A stretch of DNA of 64,000 nucleotides. It comes from VAXT01 sp963774625 (GTDB taxonomy: Bacteria; Actinomycetota; Thermoleophilia; Gaiellales; Gaiellaceae). Both the position numbers and the translations under genes were made by a program. Within the stretch, counting starts at the first letter, position 1. Every line of letters starts with the position of its first letter. The stretch covers positions 868,001 through 932,000 of the forward strand of contig CAVZFQ010000013.1 of assembly GCA_963774625.1 (NCBI GenBank). Direction: 5' to 3'. Of the stretch, positions 14,825 through 23,998 are shown one piece after another. The notes beneath the pieces are model-generated. The model saw only the letters and a program-made list of their open reading frames with translations. It ran no database searches and was not told the origin of the DNA.

Positions 14825-16447
14825 TCAGCGAACGCGTGTGGCGGCGAAGATGGCCTGGCGGAATTCGCCATTGACCGGCGCTGAAGCGAGTGAGAACACA
14901 GGAACCGCGCGGCCTGCGACCCACGAGGTCGAGATGTAGTCGCCGAGCATGCGGCCGAAGCTGGCTTCGGCGATCCACGACAGGGGCATCGTCTCGGCCG
15001 TCAGGCGCCGCGTCCTGCTCCAGGTCGCGCCTCGGTCGGGAGACGTGATCAGGCCGACGTCGACTCCGGGACAGGTTCGCTCGGGGTCACAGGCCTCGAC
15101 CAGCTTCATCGTGTGGTACGTGACGGCGAGCCGTCCAGTCGCCGGCTCGACCGCCAGTCCGGGGACGAAGCGGTGCACCGCAGCCTCGATCGAGTCGATC
15201 GGGACCCGGGTCGGCGCCGACCAGCTGACGCCGTCCCGCGACACCGCCAGCGCGACATCGGCGGCGCAGAGGTTCGAGAAGTGACAGTCGCTCCACGCGA
15301 TGTACACGTTGCCCCGCGCATCCACGTCCATCGAGGGCAAAGGCCCGGCTCGCATGCCCGTCACCTGCGACTCCTCGATCGAGGCGACGAGTGTCGCCGG
15401 CCCCCAGGTCTGGCCACCGTCGACCGAGCGCACGGCCCCGACGTGGTTGCCGCCGAGGTTGAGCGTGAACACCTCGAAGGAGACGATCACCGACCCGTCG
15501 GGCCGAGCTGCCGGTTGCACGCCGTTCGGAAGGTGGCCCGGGACGCGCCCGTACATGACGACCGGCGCCGACCACGTACGGCCGCCGTCGTTCGAGCGGG
15601 CGGTTCGCAGCTGGCCCGTGCCAAAGCTCAGATAGGAGAGGTAGCACCGGCCGCGGAACCGGCTCGAGGGCCAGTTGTCGCAGGTCAGCCACTCCTTGTC
15701 GAGCTCCTCGACGGGCGCGCCGACCACCGCCCGGACGGGCAGGCTCCACGTGAGCCCGTCGGCCGAGCGGCTGACCAGCAGCACCGTGCCGGCTGGTGAG
15801 ACGCCGAGCGACGCGATCAGCCAGGTCCGATGCGCGGCGTCGTAGGCGACCACAGGATCGGTGACGAAGTCGAGTGTGCCGCCGAGCGTGGAGAAGACCG
15901 TCGTCCCCGGCAGGAAGCCCGAAATCCAGGTCTGGCCTCCGTTGCGCGAGGTCGACCAGCCGATGTTCGCCGCGCCGCCGCCGGTGAAGCGACCGGTTTG
16001 GAAAGCCGTGACGATCGTTCGGCCGGCGGACATGCTGTCCGGCTCGACCTGCGTCTCGTGCTGGGCGAGCCCGGTCCGGTACGGATCGCGCGAGATTTGC
16101 CGGGCGACGACCTCGCAGTCGGCTGCGACGAGGTCGGTTCGCTCGGCGTTGACGATGTCGTGGCCCCGCCCGCAGTTGACCGAGTCGCGGGCGCGGTCGG
16201 CCTGGACCGCGATGCGGTCGTCGCCCGGTCCTGCGAGCACGACGTCGCGGCCTGGGCCTCCGTGGATGAAGTCGGGCCCGGCGCCCGCCGTGATCCGGTC
16301 GGAGCCCCCGCGGCCGTAGAGCATGTCTGCGCCGGGGGTCCCACGTAGACGGTCGGCTCTCGCCGTGCCGTTGACGAGCGCGGCGCTCGTTGCCTCGACC
16401 CCGATCAGCAACCCGGCGAAAAGGGCCGCTATCCAGACTCGACGCAC
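14825..16447 (-). CDS. Secreted BNR/sialidase-type beta-propeller with N-terminal RTX-like repeats
   Basis: 540 residues. Signal peptide 1-23 (RRVWIAALFAGLLIGVEATS). Residues about 28-90 are four or so RTX-type nonapeptides (GTPGADMLYGRGGSDRITAG, GGPGRDVVLAGPGDDRIAV) that normally bind calcium outside the cell. From about 130 on is a propeller with repeated SxDGGxTW Asp-box motifs (SRNGGQTWISG, SNDGGRTWSAP, SVDGGQTWGP, SPDRGATWSR). The propeller is closely similar to the protein at 25804, which lacks the RTX part. Catalytic sialidase residues (Arg triad) were not identified, so glycosidase activity is uncertain; an extracellular binding role is equally possible. Confidence 0.8.
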   Translation of the reverse strand: MRRVWIAALFAGLLIGVEATSAALVNGTARADRLRGTPGADMLYGRGGSDRITAGAGPDFIHGGPGRDVVLAGPGDDRIAVQADRARDSVNCGRGHDIVNAERTDLVAADCEVVARQISRDPYRTGLAQHETQVEPDSMSAGRTIVTAFQTGRFTGGGAANIGWSTSRNGGQTWISGFLPGTTVFSTLGGTLDFVTDPVVAYDAAHRTWLIASLGVSPAGTVLLVSRSADGLTWSLPVRAVVGAPVEELDKEWLTCDNWPSSRFRGRCYLSYLSFGTGQLRTARSNDGGRTWSAPVVMYGRVPGHLPNGVQPAARPDGSVIVSFEVFTLNLGGNHVGAVRSVDGGQTWGPATLVASIEESQVTGMRAGPLPSMDVDARGNVYIAWSDCHFSNLCAADVALAVSRDGVSWSAPTRVPIDSIEAAVHRFVPGLAVEPATGRLAVTYHTMKLVEACDPERTCPGVDVGLITSPDRGATWSRTRRLTAETMPLSWIAEASFGRMLGDYISTSWVAGRAVPVFSLASAPVNGEFRQAIFAATRVR

Positions 16448-16534
16448 GCCACGACTCTACTCTCACGTTCACCCAACGACGAAGCCCGCCTGGTGGCGGG
16501 CCTCGTGGGGAGCAGGGATGGGAGGGAGAGAGTC

Positions 16535-17102
16535 CTAGTCGGCGTCGACGTTCGAGCTGGTGACGACGCGAACCTGCTCACAATTGACGTGCACGTCGGA
16601 TTCGGCCGAGTTCAGCCAGACCCTGTCGTTGCCCGGGCCACAGTCGAGGGTGTCGACCAGGTCGTCGTTGGCGAGCGCGTGGAGGACGTCGTCCCCCTCG
16701 CCGCCGTTCTCGACGTCGGCGCCGTGGCCGACCCAGAGGCGGTCGTTGCCGAGGCCTCCGTCGACGGTGTCGTTCCCGTGGCGGCCGCGGATGACGTCGT
16801 TGCCGTCCGAGCCGCTCAGGATGTCGTTGCCGTGGCCGCCGAAGATGCGGTCGCGACCGGGGCCGCCGTCGACCGAGTCGTTACCCGGCCCGGCGAAGAC
16901 GAGGTCATGCCCGGAGAGCGCGGTGACGGTGTCGTTGCCCGCGCTTGGCGAAGATCTTGTCGGCACGCGGGGTGCCGGTGAGCACGTTGTCCCCGTTCGT
17001 TCCGCGGATGACGACGTAGCGGTGGGCGACCGCGGCGCCGACGACCGAGAGAGCGAGCAGGGCCATCAGTCCGAATACGGTGAGACGGGTTTTGTTCTTC
17101 AT
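16535..17102 (-). pseudogene. Secreted RTX-repeat (hemolysin-type calcium-binding) protein, one frameshift
   Basis: The N-terminal frame from ATG 17102 has a signal peptide (KTRLTVFGLMALLALSVVGA) and the first repeats (GDNVLTGTPRADKIFAK); the rest continues in another frame from about 16943 (AGNDTVTALSGHDLVFAGPG) with about nine GGxGxDxL nonapeptides (GGHGNDILSGSDGNDVIRG) and a C-terminal cap with two cysteines. Removing one base near 16941-16946 restores a single protein of about 188 residues. It would fold as a calcium-stabilised beta-roll in the medium. Adjacent to the RTX-propeller gene, whose cap looks similar. The break is probably a sequence error. Confidence 0.75.
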
Positions 17103-17200
17103 GACCGTGAGTCTTTCGCCGGCCGCGTGAGCGTGCGGTTGCCGAATCGAAAAGATTCCGGGTGTTTTTGTAAGGAGCCTGTTAAGGGGCTCGGGCGCGG

Positions 17201-17569
17201 CTACGCGGCTTCGAGTGCGACGACGCGCTCGTCGCGGCCGTTCCGGTACTCGGGGCCGAGCGCCTCCGTGAGCTTGCGCTCGAGCTCACCGCTCGCCGCC
17301 AGCTCCTCGACGATGTCGGCGCCGCCGACCAACTCGCCCTTGACGAAGATCTGCGGGATCGTCGGCCAGCCCGAGAGGGCGGAGAGCTCCTGGCGGAAGC
17401 GCGGGTCGGGGAGGATGTCGACGGCCGTCACCGGTGCACCGGCGCCGCGAAGCGCCGAGAGCGCTCGCTGCGAGTTGCCGCAGGCGGCGAAGGCGGGCGT
17501 GCCTTTCATGAAGAGGGCGACGGGCTCGGACTCGATGATCTGCTCGATCTGGCTGCGGAGGTCGGTCAC
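17201..17569 (-). CDS. Monothiol glutaredoxin (Grx4/GrxD family)
   Basis: 122 residues. Residues about 1-105 have the Grx4 fold: EQIIESEPVALFMKGTPAFA, then CGNSQRALSALRGAGAPVTA, then GWPTIPQIFVKGELVGGADI. These proteins carry a [2Fe-2S] cluster with glutathione and pass it to partners such as BolA. The active-site motif is CGNS instead of the usual CGFS; the cysteine is kept. The GTG start directly follows the stop of the bolA-like gene (no spacer), which supports a joint function. A 15-residue tail extends beyond the family end. Confidence 0.88.
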   Translation of the reverse strand: MTDLRSQIEQIIESEPVALFMKGTPAFAACGNSQRALSALRGAGAPVTAVDILPDPRFRQELSALSGWPTIPQIFVKGELVGGADIVEELAASGELERKLTEALGPEYRNGRDERVVALEAA

Positions 17570-17807
17570 TCAGGGTCCTTTCGTGGAGATGCGGAGCTCA
17601 TGGATTGTGCCGTCGGCGAGCGGTCGCTCGAGGGCGGCGTAGACGAGTCGGTGCTGCTCGACCAGCGAGAGCCCGGCGAAGCGCGGGCTCGAGACGATGA
17701 CCTGGAAGTGGTCGCCGCCGCCCGTGCGGTCCTGCACGTCGAGCTCGGTCGCGTCGGGGAAGGCCTCGGCGAGGAGCTCGCGGAGCGGGGTCGGTCGCGG
17801 TCGTCAT
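17570..17807 (-). pseudogene. BolA family protein, one frameshift near its start
   Basis: The frame ending TGA at 17570 reads LRELLAEAFPDATELDVQDR, then GGGDHFQVIVSSPRFAGLSL, then VEQHRLVYAALERPL and GTIHELRISTKGP: a complete BolA domain with the conserved His. The ATG at 17807 is in another frame; removing one C from the run of four at 17787-17790 joins them to a 78-residue protein of normal length. BolA forms [2Fe-2S] complexes with Grx4, encoded immediately downstream. The break looks like a homopolymer error rather than true decay. Confidence 0.78.
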
Positions 17808-17843
17808 CGCCTCGGATCGTAGCCCGAGCCGTGTCCGACACCG

Positions 17844-17872
17844 CCATGGCCGGTGCCAGGCACCAGACATGC
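17844..17872. repeat. Palindromic repeat, copy 1
   Basis: 29 bases CCATGGCCGGTGCC-A-GGCACCAGACATGC, an imperfect palindrome between the bolA start and the MpaB gene stop. It matches the perfect palindrome at 34003-34031 at 25 of 29 positions, so both are copies of one dispersed element. It touches the stop codon of the MpaB gene. Confidence 0.65.
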
Positions 17873-18708
17873 TAGAGAGGCGGGCCGAGGCCTTCGAGCT
17901 CCCACTCACGCCCGTATGTACGCGTGCTGCGCCTGGTGCGAAGCCGCGGCCGGCGGCGGGCCGGTAGGAGGGAGACCGCGCGGGCGCGGGCTCGGAGTGC
18001 GCCCTCGACCGCGGCGCGGACGGCGCTCGGCGGCTGCGGGAAGCCGAACGCGGCCAGCAGCCGGTCGTCCATCAGCGCATAGATCGCGTGAGCCCCGAAG
18101 CGCCTCGGGAGCCCGGGGAACCACGCCAGGAACATGTCGCGTGTCGCTGGCCGACCCGTTCCGCCGCGGGCGAGCGCGCAAAGTGCCGCTCCTCGTACTC
18201 CTCGTTGAAGCGCTCGAATTCCTCGTACCGCTCCGGGAGCTCCCTGATCGCCATCAGCCGCCGACCTCGAGCCAGAAGTGGAACGACGCCAGGCGCTCGG
18301 CCTCGATCAACGGCCGCCACCCGAAGCGCGCATTCCAGCGGATCGGCTCGAAGACGAACGACGAGAGGACGTACAGAAAGTCGTCGTTCGAGATCTCGAA
18401 GCGCCCGTGAATCTGGTTCATCCTGCGGATCGCGCGGCGCCCCTCGGGGCTGTCGTAACCCATCTCGCCGATCGTCGAGAGGATCAGATCCGTGTCGTCG
18501 TAGCGCTTCTGTGCCCGCGCAGCGAACTCGCCGGTCGAGTCGAGGAGCGCGGCGACCAGGGGACGGCGAAGGTTCGGAACAGGGCCAGTTCCAGCGCGCG
18601 AGTCGTGTCCCAGGGGAACTCGTAGCAGGTGTCGAGCCGGACGATGCGCGCGTGATCGGCCACCGGGTCGAGCCGCCGGATCTCACCTAGCCAGCGTGAT
18701 TCGTCCAC
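17872..18708 (-). pseudogene. Oxygenase MpaB family protein (DUF2236), about three frameshifts
   Basis: Parts in different frames join to one family member: ARIVRLDTCYEFPWDTTRAL and LELALFRTFAVP (from GTG 18708); then MGYDSPEGRRAIRRMNQIHG, RFEISNDDFLYVLSSFVFEP and ASFHFWLEVG; then MAIRELPERYEEFERFNEEY; then MFLAWFPGLPRRFGAHAIYA and DDRLLAAFGFPQPPSAVRAA to TAG at 17872. Breaks fall near 18555, 18253 and 18170. MpaB/latex-clearing-type proteins bind b-type haem through conserved histidines and act as oxygenases; MNQIHGRF is consistent. With breaks repaired the length is about 278 residues, normal for the family. Its start lies only 4 bases from the divergent MMPL start. Confidence 0.75.
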
Positions 18709-18712
18709 TCGA

Positions 18713-20917
18713 ATGACGATACTGCCGGGCGTGAGGCTCCTCTCGACGCGCGGCTTGACCGCCGCCAGCGCGCGTCACCCCTGGCGCACGATCACCGTCT
18801 GGCTGATCACGCTGGTGCTCGCCTTTGGCGCGATCGTGACGATGCTCGAGTTCACCTCCGAGGCCGAGATCACGGCCAACCCCGAGTCGGAACAAGCCTA
18901 CGACCTGCTCGCCGAGCGGGTTCCGCCGGGCCCGCCCGAGGAGGAGGTCACCGAGGTGATCGTCGTTCGGTCGAGTGGGCTGACCGTCGCTCACCCACGG
19001 TTCCGCCGGAAGGTGACGGAGCTGGCGGCCGAGATCGAGCGCCCGGACCAGGTCGTCACACAGGACTTCTACGCGACGCAGGACAGGATGCTCGTCTCGC
19101 AACCGGATCGGCGAGGCGTTGATCACGGTCGGCCTGCTTCGGGACGCGGAGAACGACGTGAAGCCCGTCATCGAGGCGGTGAAGCTTGCGAACGAGGACG
19201 ACTTCGAAGCGTCGATCACCGGCCAGTGGACGTACGACAACGACCTGGTCGAGCTCTCCCAGCACGACCTCGAGAAGGGCGAGCTGCAGTTCGGCCTCCC
19301 TGCGGCCTTGCTCATCCTGCTGATCGTCTTCGGCGCGGTCGTGGCCGGTCTCGTGCCCAATGCTGCTGGCCCTGATCTCGATCGTGATCGCGCTCGGCCT
19401 GGTCGCGATCCTGAGTCAGTTCTTCGACCTCTCGATCTTCACCCTGAACATGCTCTCCGGGATGGGCCTCGCCCTCGGGGTCGACTACGCGCTGTTCGTC
19501 GTCTCTCGGTTCCGTGAGGAGCGCGCGCGGGGCCTCGAGAAGCCGGCGGCGATCGACCAACAGGGTCCACGGCGAGCCGGGCGGTCGTCTTCAGCGGGTT
19601 CGCGTTCGTGGTGGCCATGAGCGGCCTGCTCCTCGTCCCCGACACGATTTTTCGCAGCCTGGCGACCGGCGCGATCCTCGTCGGAATCGTCTCCGTTGTG
19701 GCAGCGCTCACACTTCTGCCCGCCCTCCTGAGCCTGCTCGGCGACCGGGTCAACTCGTGGCGCCTCCCCTTCATCGGGCGTTCGGCGGAGTCCGGCTCGG
19801 GGACGGAGGGCCGTTACTGGTCGGCGATCGTCCGAGCAGTGATGCGGCGCCCCGTCCCCACCTTGGTCGTGACGGTCGCGTTCCTGCTCGCGCTGTGCAT
19901 CCCGGTCCTCGACCTCAAGATGGGCTTCGTCGGCGTGCGGGCGCTTCCAGACCGCTTCGAGTCCAAGCAGGGCTTCCTGGCCCTGGAGGAGAGCTTCGGC
20001 GCGGGGACGAACGACAGCACCCAGATCGTCGTCGACGGAGATGTGTCCTCATTACCCGTTCAGGCGGCGATCAAGAGGCTCGAGAGTCGCCTGCGCTCAG
20101 ACGCGGCCTTCCTCGCGCCCGAGACCACCCCGTACCCGGAGCAACAGCTCGTCAGCATCGAGACGCTGCTCAGGGGCGACAGCCGCGACGAAAGCGCCTA
20201 CGACGCGGTGCGGCGGATCCGCGGCGAGTACGTCCCCGAGTCGTTCCGCGGAGTCGACGACGCACGTGTCCTAGTCACCGGCGAGACGGCCGAGGGCATC
20301 GACTACTTCGACCTCATGGAGCAGTGGATGCCGATCGTCTTCACGTTCGTGCTCGGGCTCAGCTTCATCCTCCTGATGGTCGCCTTCCGCTCGATCGTCG
20401 TCCCATCAAGGCGATCCTCATGAACCTGCTCTCGGTCGGCGCGGCCTACGGGCTGACTGGTGCTCGTCTTCCAGAAGGGCGTCGGCAACGAGCTGCTCGG
20501 CTTCCAGCAGGTCGACGCGATCGAGGCGTGGGTGCCGCTCTTCCTCTTCGCCGTGCTCTTCGGCCTCTCGATGGACTACCACGTGTTCCTGCTCAGCCGG
20601 ATCCGGGAGCTCTACTCGACAGACCGGCGACAACACGGAGTCGGTCGCGCACGGCGTCGCATCGACCGCGCGGATGATCACCGGCGCGGCGCTGATCATG
20701 GTCGCCGTCTTCGGCGGGTTCGCCGTCGGCGACACTGCTTGCTTCCAGCAGATGGGCTTCGGCCTGGCGGTGGCGGTCCTCATCGACGCGACGATCGTGC
20801 GCTCGATCCTCGTGCCGGCGTCGCATGAAGCTGCTCGGCGACCGGAACTGGTACCTGCCGAAGTGGCTCGAGTGGCTGCCGGATCTCGAGGTCGAGGGAG
20901 ATTCGGCGCGTCATTGA
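18713..20917 (+). pseudogene. MMPL/RND family transporter, about seven single-base frameshifts
   Basis: A single MMPL protein of about 730 residues is spread over three frames. Frame changes are near 19105 (+1), 19365 (+1), 19560 (-1), 20407 (-1), 20457 (+1), 20625 (+1) and 20824 (+1). Conserved parts: first helix VWLITLVLAFGAIVTML, GMGLALGVDYALFVVSRFRE, FRSLATGAILVGIVSVVAAL, VFGLSMDYHVFLLSRIRE-like segment (LFGLSMDYHVFLLSRIRELY) and the last helices GFGLAVAVLIDATIVRSIL. MMPL proteins move lipids or hydrophobic compounds using proton motive force; the GxxxDY motifs needed for proton relay are both present. Insertions and deletions are mixed and always one base, which argues for sequence error. 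Confidence 0.8.
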
Positions 20918-20934
20918 GTGGGAACACCTAGCGC

Positions 20935-22135
20935 GTGCCCCGGCGCAGACGCAGAGTTACACAGGTCGACCACACCCCGCCACCTCCACGCAGGCCGCTG
21001 CTCTGGCCCTGGCTGCTGCTCCTGCTGCTGCTCGTCGGGGCCGGGATTGGGCTCGCGTATTTCCTGACGCGAGACGACGACGAGTCTTCGTCGGCGAACC
21101 GTGTTCCGGCCGTGGTCGGGCTCAGGGAGGCCCTCGCCGTCGAGCGGTTGCGCGCAGACGGCTACCCGGCCGATGTCCGTCGAGCTGTCAACCCGGCTCA
21201 GGTCGGCAAGGTTATCCGCCAGATCCCGAGCGCGGGGGCAGAGCTCGAGCCCGGAAAGACCGTCGTGATCGTCGTCGCCCGCCGGCCGAACACGGTCGAC
21301 GTGCCGAGAGTGGTCGGGCTCGACGTCGCCGACGCGTTCGAGCGGGTGCAGGCGGCTGGGTTACGCGCCAGGTCGGTGGAAGTGTTCGCGAGACAGGCGA
21401 AGGGCCGCGTCGTGCGCCAGCGCCCGCCTGCAAGGGCCGAGGCCCGCCGCGGCGCAACCGTCGTCCTCACGGTCTCCAAGGGCCCGCAGCTCGTTGCCGT
21501 TCCAGCGGTGATGGGCCAAACGGAGGCTGCTGCAACCGCAGTGCTGCGGAGGATCGGGCTTCGGGTCAACATCGTTCGCGTCCCGGCGACCGGGGCCTGT
21601 GCCCGAGGGACAAGTCGTCGCCCAGAACCCGAAGGGTGGAGTAAGGGCGCCGAAGGGATCGACGGTCCGGCTCAACATCGCCTCTGCGGCTGCGCCCGCC
21701 GGCGGCTCGACTCAGACCGTGCCGACGACGGGAGAGGCGCCCGTTCCGAACGTCGTCGGCTCGCGCGACACCGATGCGATCGCACGCTTGCAGGCGGCCG
21801 GTTTCCGCATCTCTTCGACTCCCGTGTCGTCCACGCGGCCAGCCGGAACGGTGCTGACGCAGTCCCCGGCGGGAGGGACGACGGCGACCCGCGGCTCGAC
21901 GGTGCGGATCACCGTGTCCGGAGGTCGACAGGTGCGCACCGTGCCGGACGTCGTCGGCGAGACCGAGGCCGCTGCGGATCGCATCCTGCGCAACGCCGGG
22001 TTCACGGTGCGAGTGGTGGACAGGCCTGTTACCGATCCCGGGCAGCAGGGGCTCGTCGTCGAGCAGGACCCAGGGGCCGGAACACGCGTGCAGGGCACGA
22101 CTCAGGTGACGATCTACGTCGGCCGCCAGGCCTGA
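20935..22135 (+). pseudogene. Membrane-anchored protein with five PASTA domains, one frameshift
   Basis: From GTG 20935: basic proline-rich N-terminus, one transmembrane helix at about residues 22-46 (LLWPWLLLLLLLVGAGIGLA), then five PASTA repeats in the extracytoplasmic part, starting RVPAVVGLREALA, VDVPRVVGLDVAD, VAVPAVMGQTEAA, APVPNVVGSRDTD and RTVPDVVGETEAA. PASTA domains bind peptidoglycan or beta-lactam-like ligands, mostly in PknB kinases and PBPs; here no kinase or transpeptidase domain is present. One extra G near 21594 shifts the frame in repeat 3. Follows the MMPL gene by 17 bases. Confidence 0.82.
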
Positions 22136-22157
22136 CCTGAACTGCAACTCTTAGGCG

Positions 22158-23079
22158 ATGCCGCGCATCGCCTGGATCGTGCTCTCGGCCGTGGCCGCCC
22201 TGCTGTTTGTCGGGCTCGCCGGCGCAGCCTTCGTGATCGCCTCGGGCTCCGGCTCGGAGGCCGATGGGCCGGAGACGGCGCTCACCTGGGCGAGCAAGTG
22301 GCCGGCTGGAGCTTCCGCTGGCGGGTGACGACCAGGCGCTCATGCTGGCGCAGCACAAGGGTCGGGTGCTCATCGGCATGGCCGCAGGCCGGGAGGGCCG
22401 GTCGAGGTGGCGGCCCTCGGCGGCGAGACGCCTATTTCGTCCGAAGACCTGTCGTTCGCCGTCGACGGCAGGCCCGTCACCGCCGCGCCCTGCGGACGGG
22501 CATGCTTCCGGCTCGACGTTGATGCCTTCAACGGCGCGCGACGGAGGATCACCGTGAACGCGCCCGACAGGTTCGAGTTCGTCTTGCCGAAGGCGCTACC
22601 CCCCTCGGAGAGTGGCTCTTTGCGAGAGTTCAGCGGGAGATGGGCTCCCTGCGTACGCACCGCTATACCGAGCAGTCTGACCTCAGGGCCGGCGGCGGAG
22701 CCCGGTCGACCTTCGAAGTGCGGGCCCCAAATCGACTGGCGTTCCGGACCGACGATGGGTTCCGCTCGATCATCATCGGGCGGAACCGATGGGACTTCCG
22801 CAACGGGCGCTGGGAGCGCTCGGCGTTCCCGGGCCTCCGCGTCCCCACGTACATGTGGGATGGCGCGCACAACGCAGGCTCCTTGGGACGACCCGCTTCC
22901 ACGGCCGGCCGGTTCAGATCCTCTCGGTCTATGACGACCGCCCGATCCCCGCCTGGTTCCGACTCGTGGTCGATCAACAGGGCCGTGTCCTCGACGCGCG
23001 CATGATCGCGCCGAGTCACTTCATGCGCCAACAGTTCCGCGACTTCAACGGGTCGATAGTGATCCGGCCGCCGAAATGA
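22158..23079 (+). pseudogene. Membrane-anchored protein resembling the C-terminal domain of actinobacterial CopD-like proteins, four frameshifts
   Basis: Starts at ATG 22158 with an N-terminal helix (IAWIVLSAVAALLFVGLAGA). The rest changes frame near 22300, 22398, 22610 and 22880. Repaired, it contains LELPLAGDDQALMLAQHKGR, VEVAALGGETPISSEDLSFA, LFARVQREMGSLRTHRY, NRLAFRTDDGFRSIIIGRNR, LLGTTRFHGRPVQILSVYDD and PAWFRLVVDQQGRVLDARMI. From memory this resembles the LolA-like soluble domain at the end of some actinobacterial copper-resistance membrane proteins, here without the CopD membrane part. ATGA overlap with the CDF exporter gene (23076-23079) links it to metal handling. Confidence 0.55.
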
Positions 23080-23987
23080 CCCATCAACACCGCCACGGCC
23101 TCGACCGAACGCGCAGCCGGCGGGCGCTCGGCGCCGTGCTCGTGTTGACCGCGGGCTACACCGTCGTCGAGCTCGTAGGCGGCCTGGCCACCGACAGCCT
23201 GGCGCTGCTCGCAGATGCCGGCCACATGCTGGGTGACACGGGGACGATCGCGCTCGCGCTGTTCGCGTCGTGGCTGGCGGCCCGCCCGGCGACTGCACAG
23301 CGGAGCTTCGGCTACCGGCGGGCCGAGATCCTGGCTGCGCTCGCCAACGGAGCCGCCCTGGTCGTGGTCGCGATCTGGATCTTCATCGAAGCGATCGAGC
23401 GGTTCTCGAATCCGCCCGAGATCCTCGCCGGCTGGGTGCTCGTCGTCGCGGGCATCGGGCTGGTCGTGAACCTCCTCGCCGCGGGGATCCTCGCGCGCGC
23501 CGCGGGTGAGAGCCTCAACGTTCGAGCGGCCTACACGCACGTGCTCACAGACCTGGCGGCCTCCGCCGGGGTGATCGTCGCCGCGCTCGTCGTGCTCGCG
23601 ACCGGCTGGCGATATGCAGACCCGCTCGCCGGCCTGGCCATCGGGCTGCTCGTTCTGGCCAGCTCGTGGACGATCCTGCGCGACTCGGTTTCGATCCTGC
23701 TCGAGTCGACTCCTGCCGGGATCGACGCGGTCGACGTCGGGCACCGAATGGCGCAGGTCGAAGGGGTGGTCGAGGTCCACGATCTGCACATCTGGACGAT
23801 CACGTCCGGCTTTCCGGCGCTCTCGGCGCACGTGCTCCTCCGCGCAGACGACGATGGCCATGCCCGCCGGCGAGAGCTGGAAGCGATCCTCGCGGACGAG
23901 TTCGGCCTGCGCCATACGACGCTCCAGGTGGAGCACGTAACCGAGCGGCAGCCGGTGCAGATCACGCCGCTACGCAAGCAAGACTGA
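23076..23987 (+). CDS. Cation diffusion facilitator (Zn/Cd/Co exporter, CzcD/ZitB type)
   Basis: 303-residue metal/proton antiporter of the inner membrane. His-rich N-terminus (THQHRHGLDR), six helices, and metal-site motifs in helix 2 (LLADAGHMLGDTG, HxxxD) and helix 5 (AAYTHVLTDLAAS, HxxxD), the two-His form associated with zinc preference. C-terminal cytoplasmic ferredoxin-like domain from about 210 (VEVHDLHIWTITSGFPALSA). Full length and intact, directly after the frameshifted stretch. Overlaps the preceding gene by ATGA. The metal is inferred from HD-HD motif, not proven. Confidence 0.92.
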   Translation: MTHQHRHGLDRTRSRRALGAVLVLTAGYTVVELVGGLATDSLALLADAGHMLGDTGTIALALFASWLAARPATAQRSFGYRRAEILAALANGAALVVVAIWIFIEAIERFSNPPEILAGWVLVVAGIGLVVNLLAAGILARAAGESLNVRAAYTHVLTDLAASAGVIVAALVVLATGWRYADPLAGLAIGLLVLASSWTILRDSVSILLESTPAGIDAVDVGHRMAQVEGVVEVHDLHIWTITSGFPALSAHVLLRADDDGHARRRELEAILADEFGLRHTTLQVEHVTERQPVQITPLRKQD

Positions 23988-23998
23988 GAGCCCCGCCT

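Noticed and set aside
17125..17180. GAATC-GAAAA-GATTC followed by a T-run as a terminator
   Set aside because: The stem is only five bases and it lies upstream, not downstream, of the RTX gene; too weak to call.
18708..18713. Four-base gap between divergent MpaB and MMPL starts considered as a special bidirectional promoter
   Set aside because: The gap is too short for any promoter, and both genes are in the error-rich stretch; one or both starts may be misplaced.
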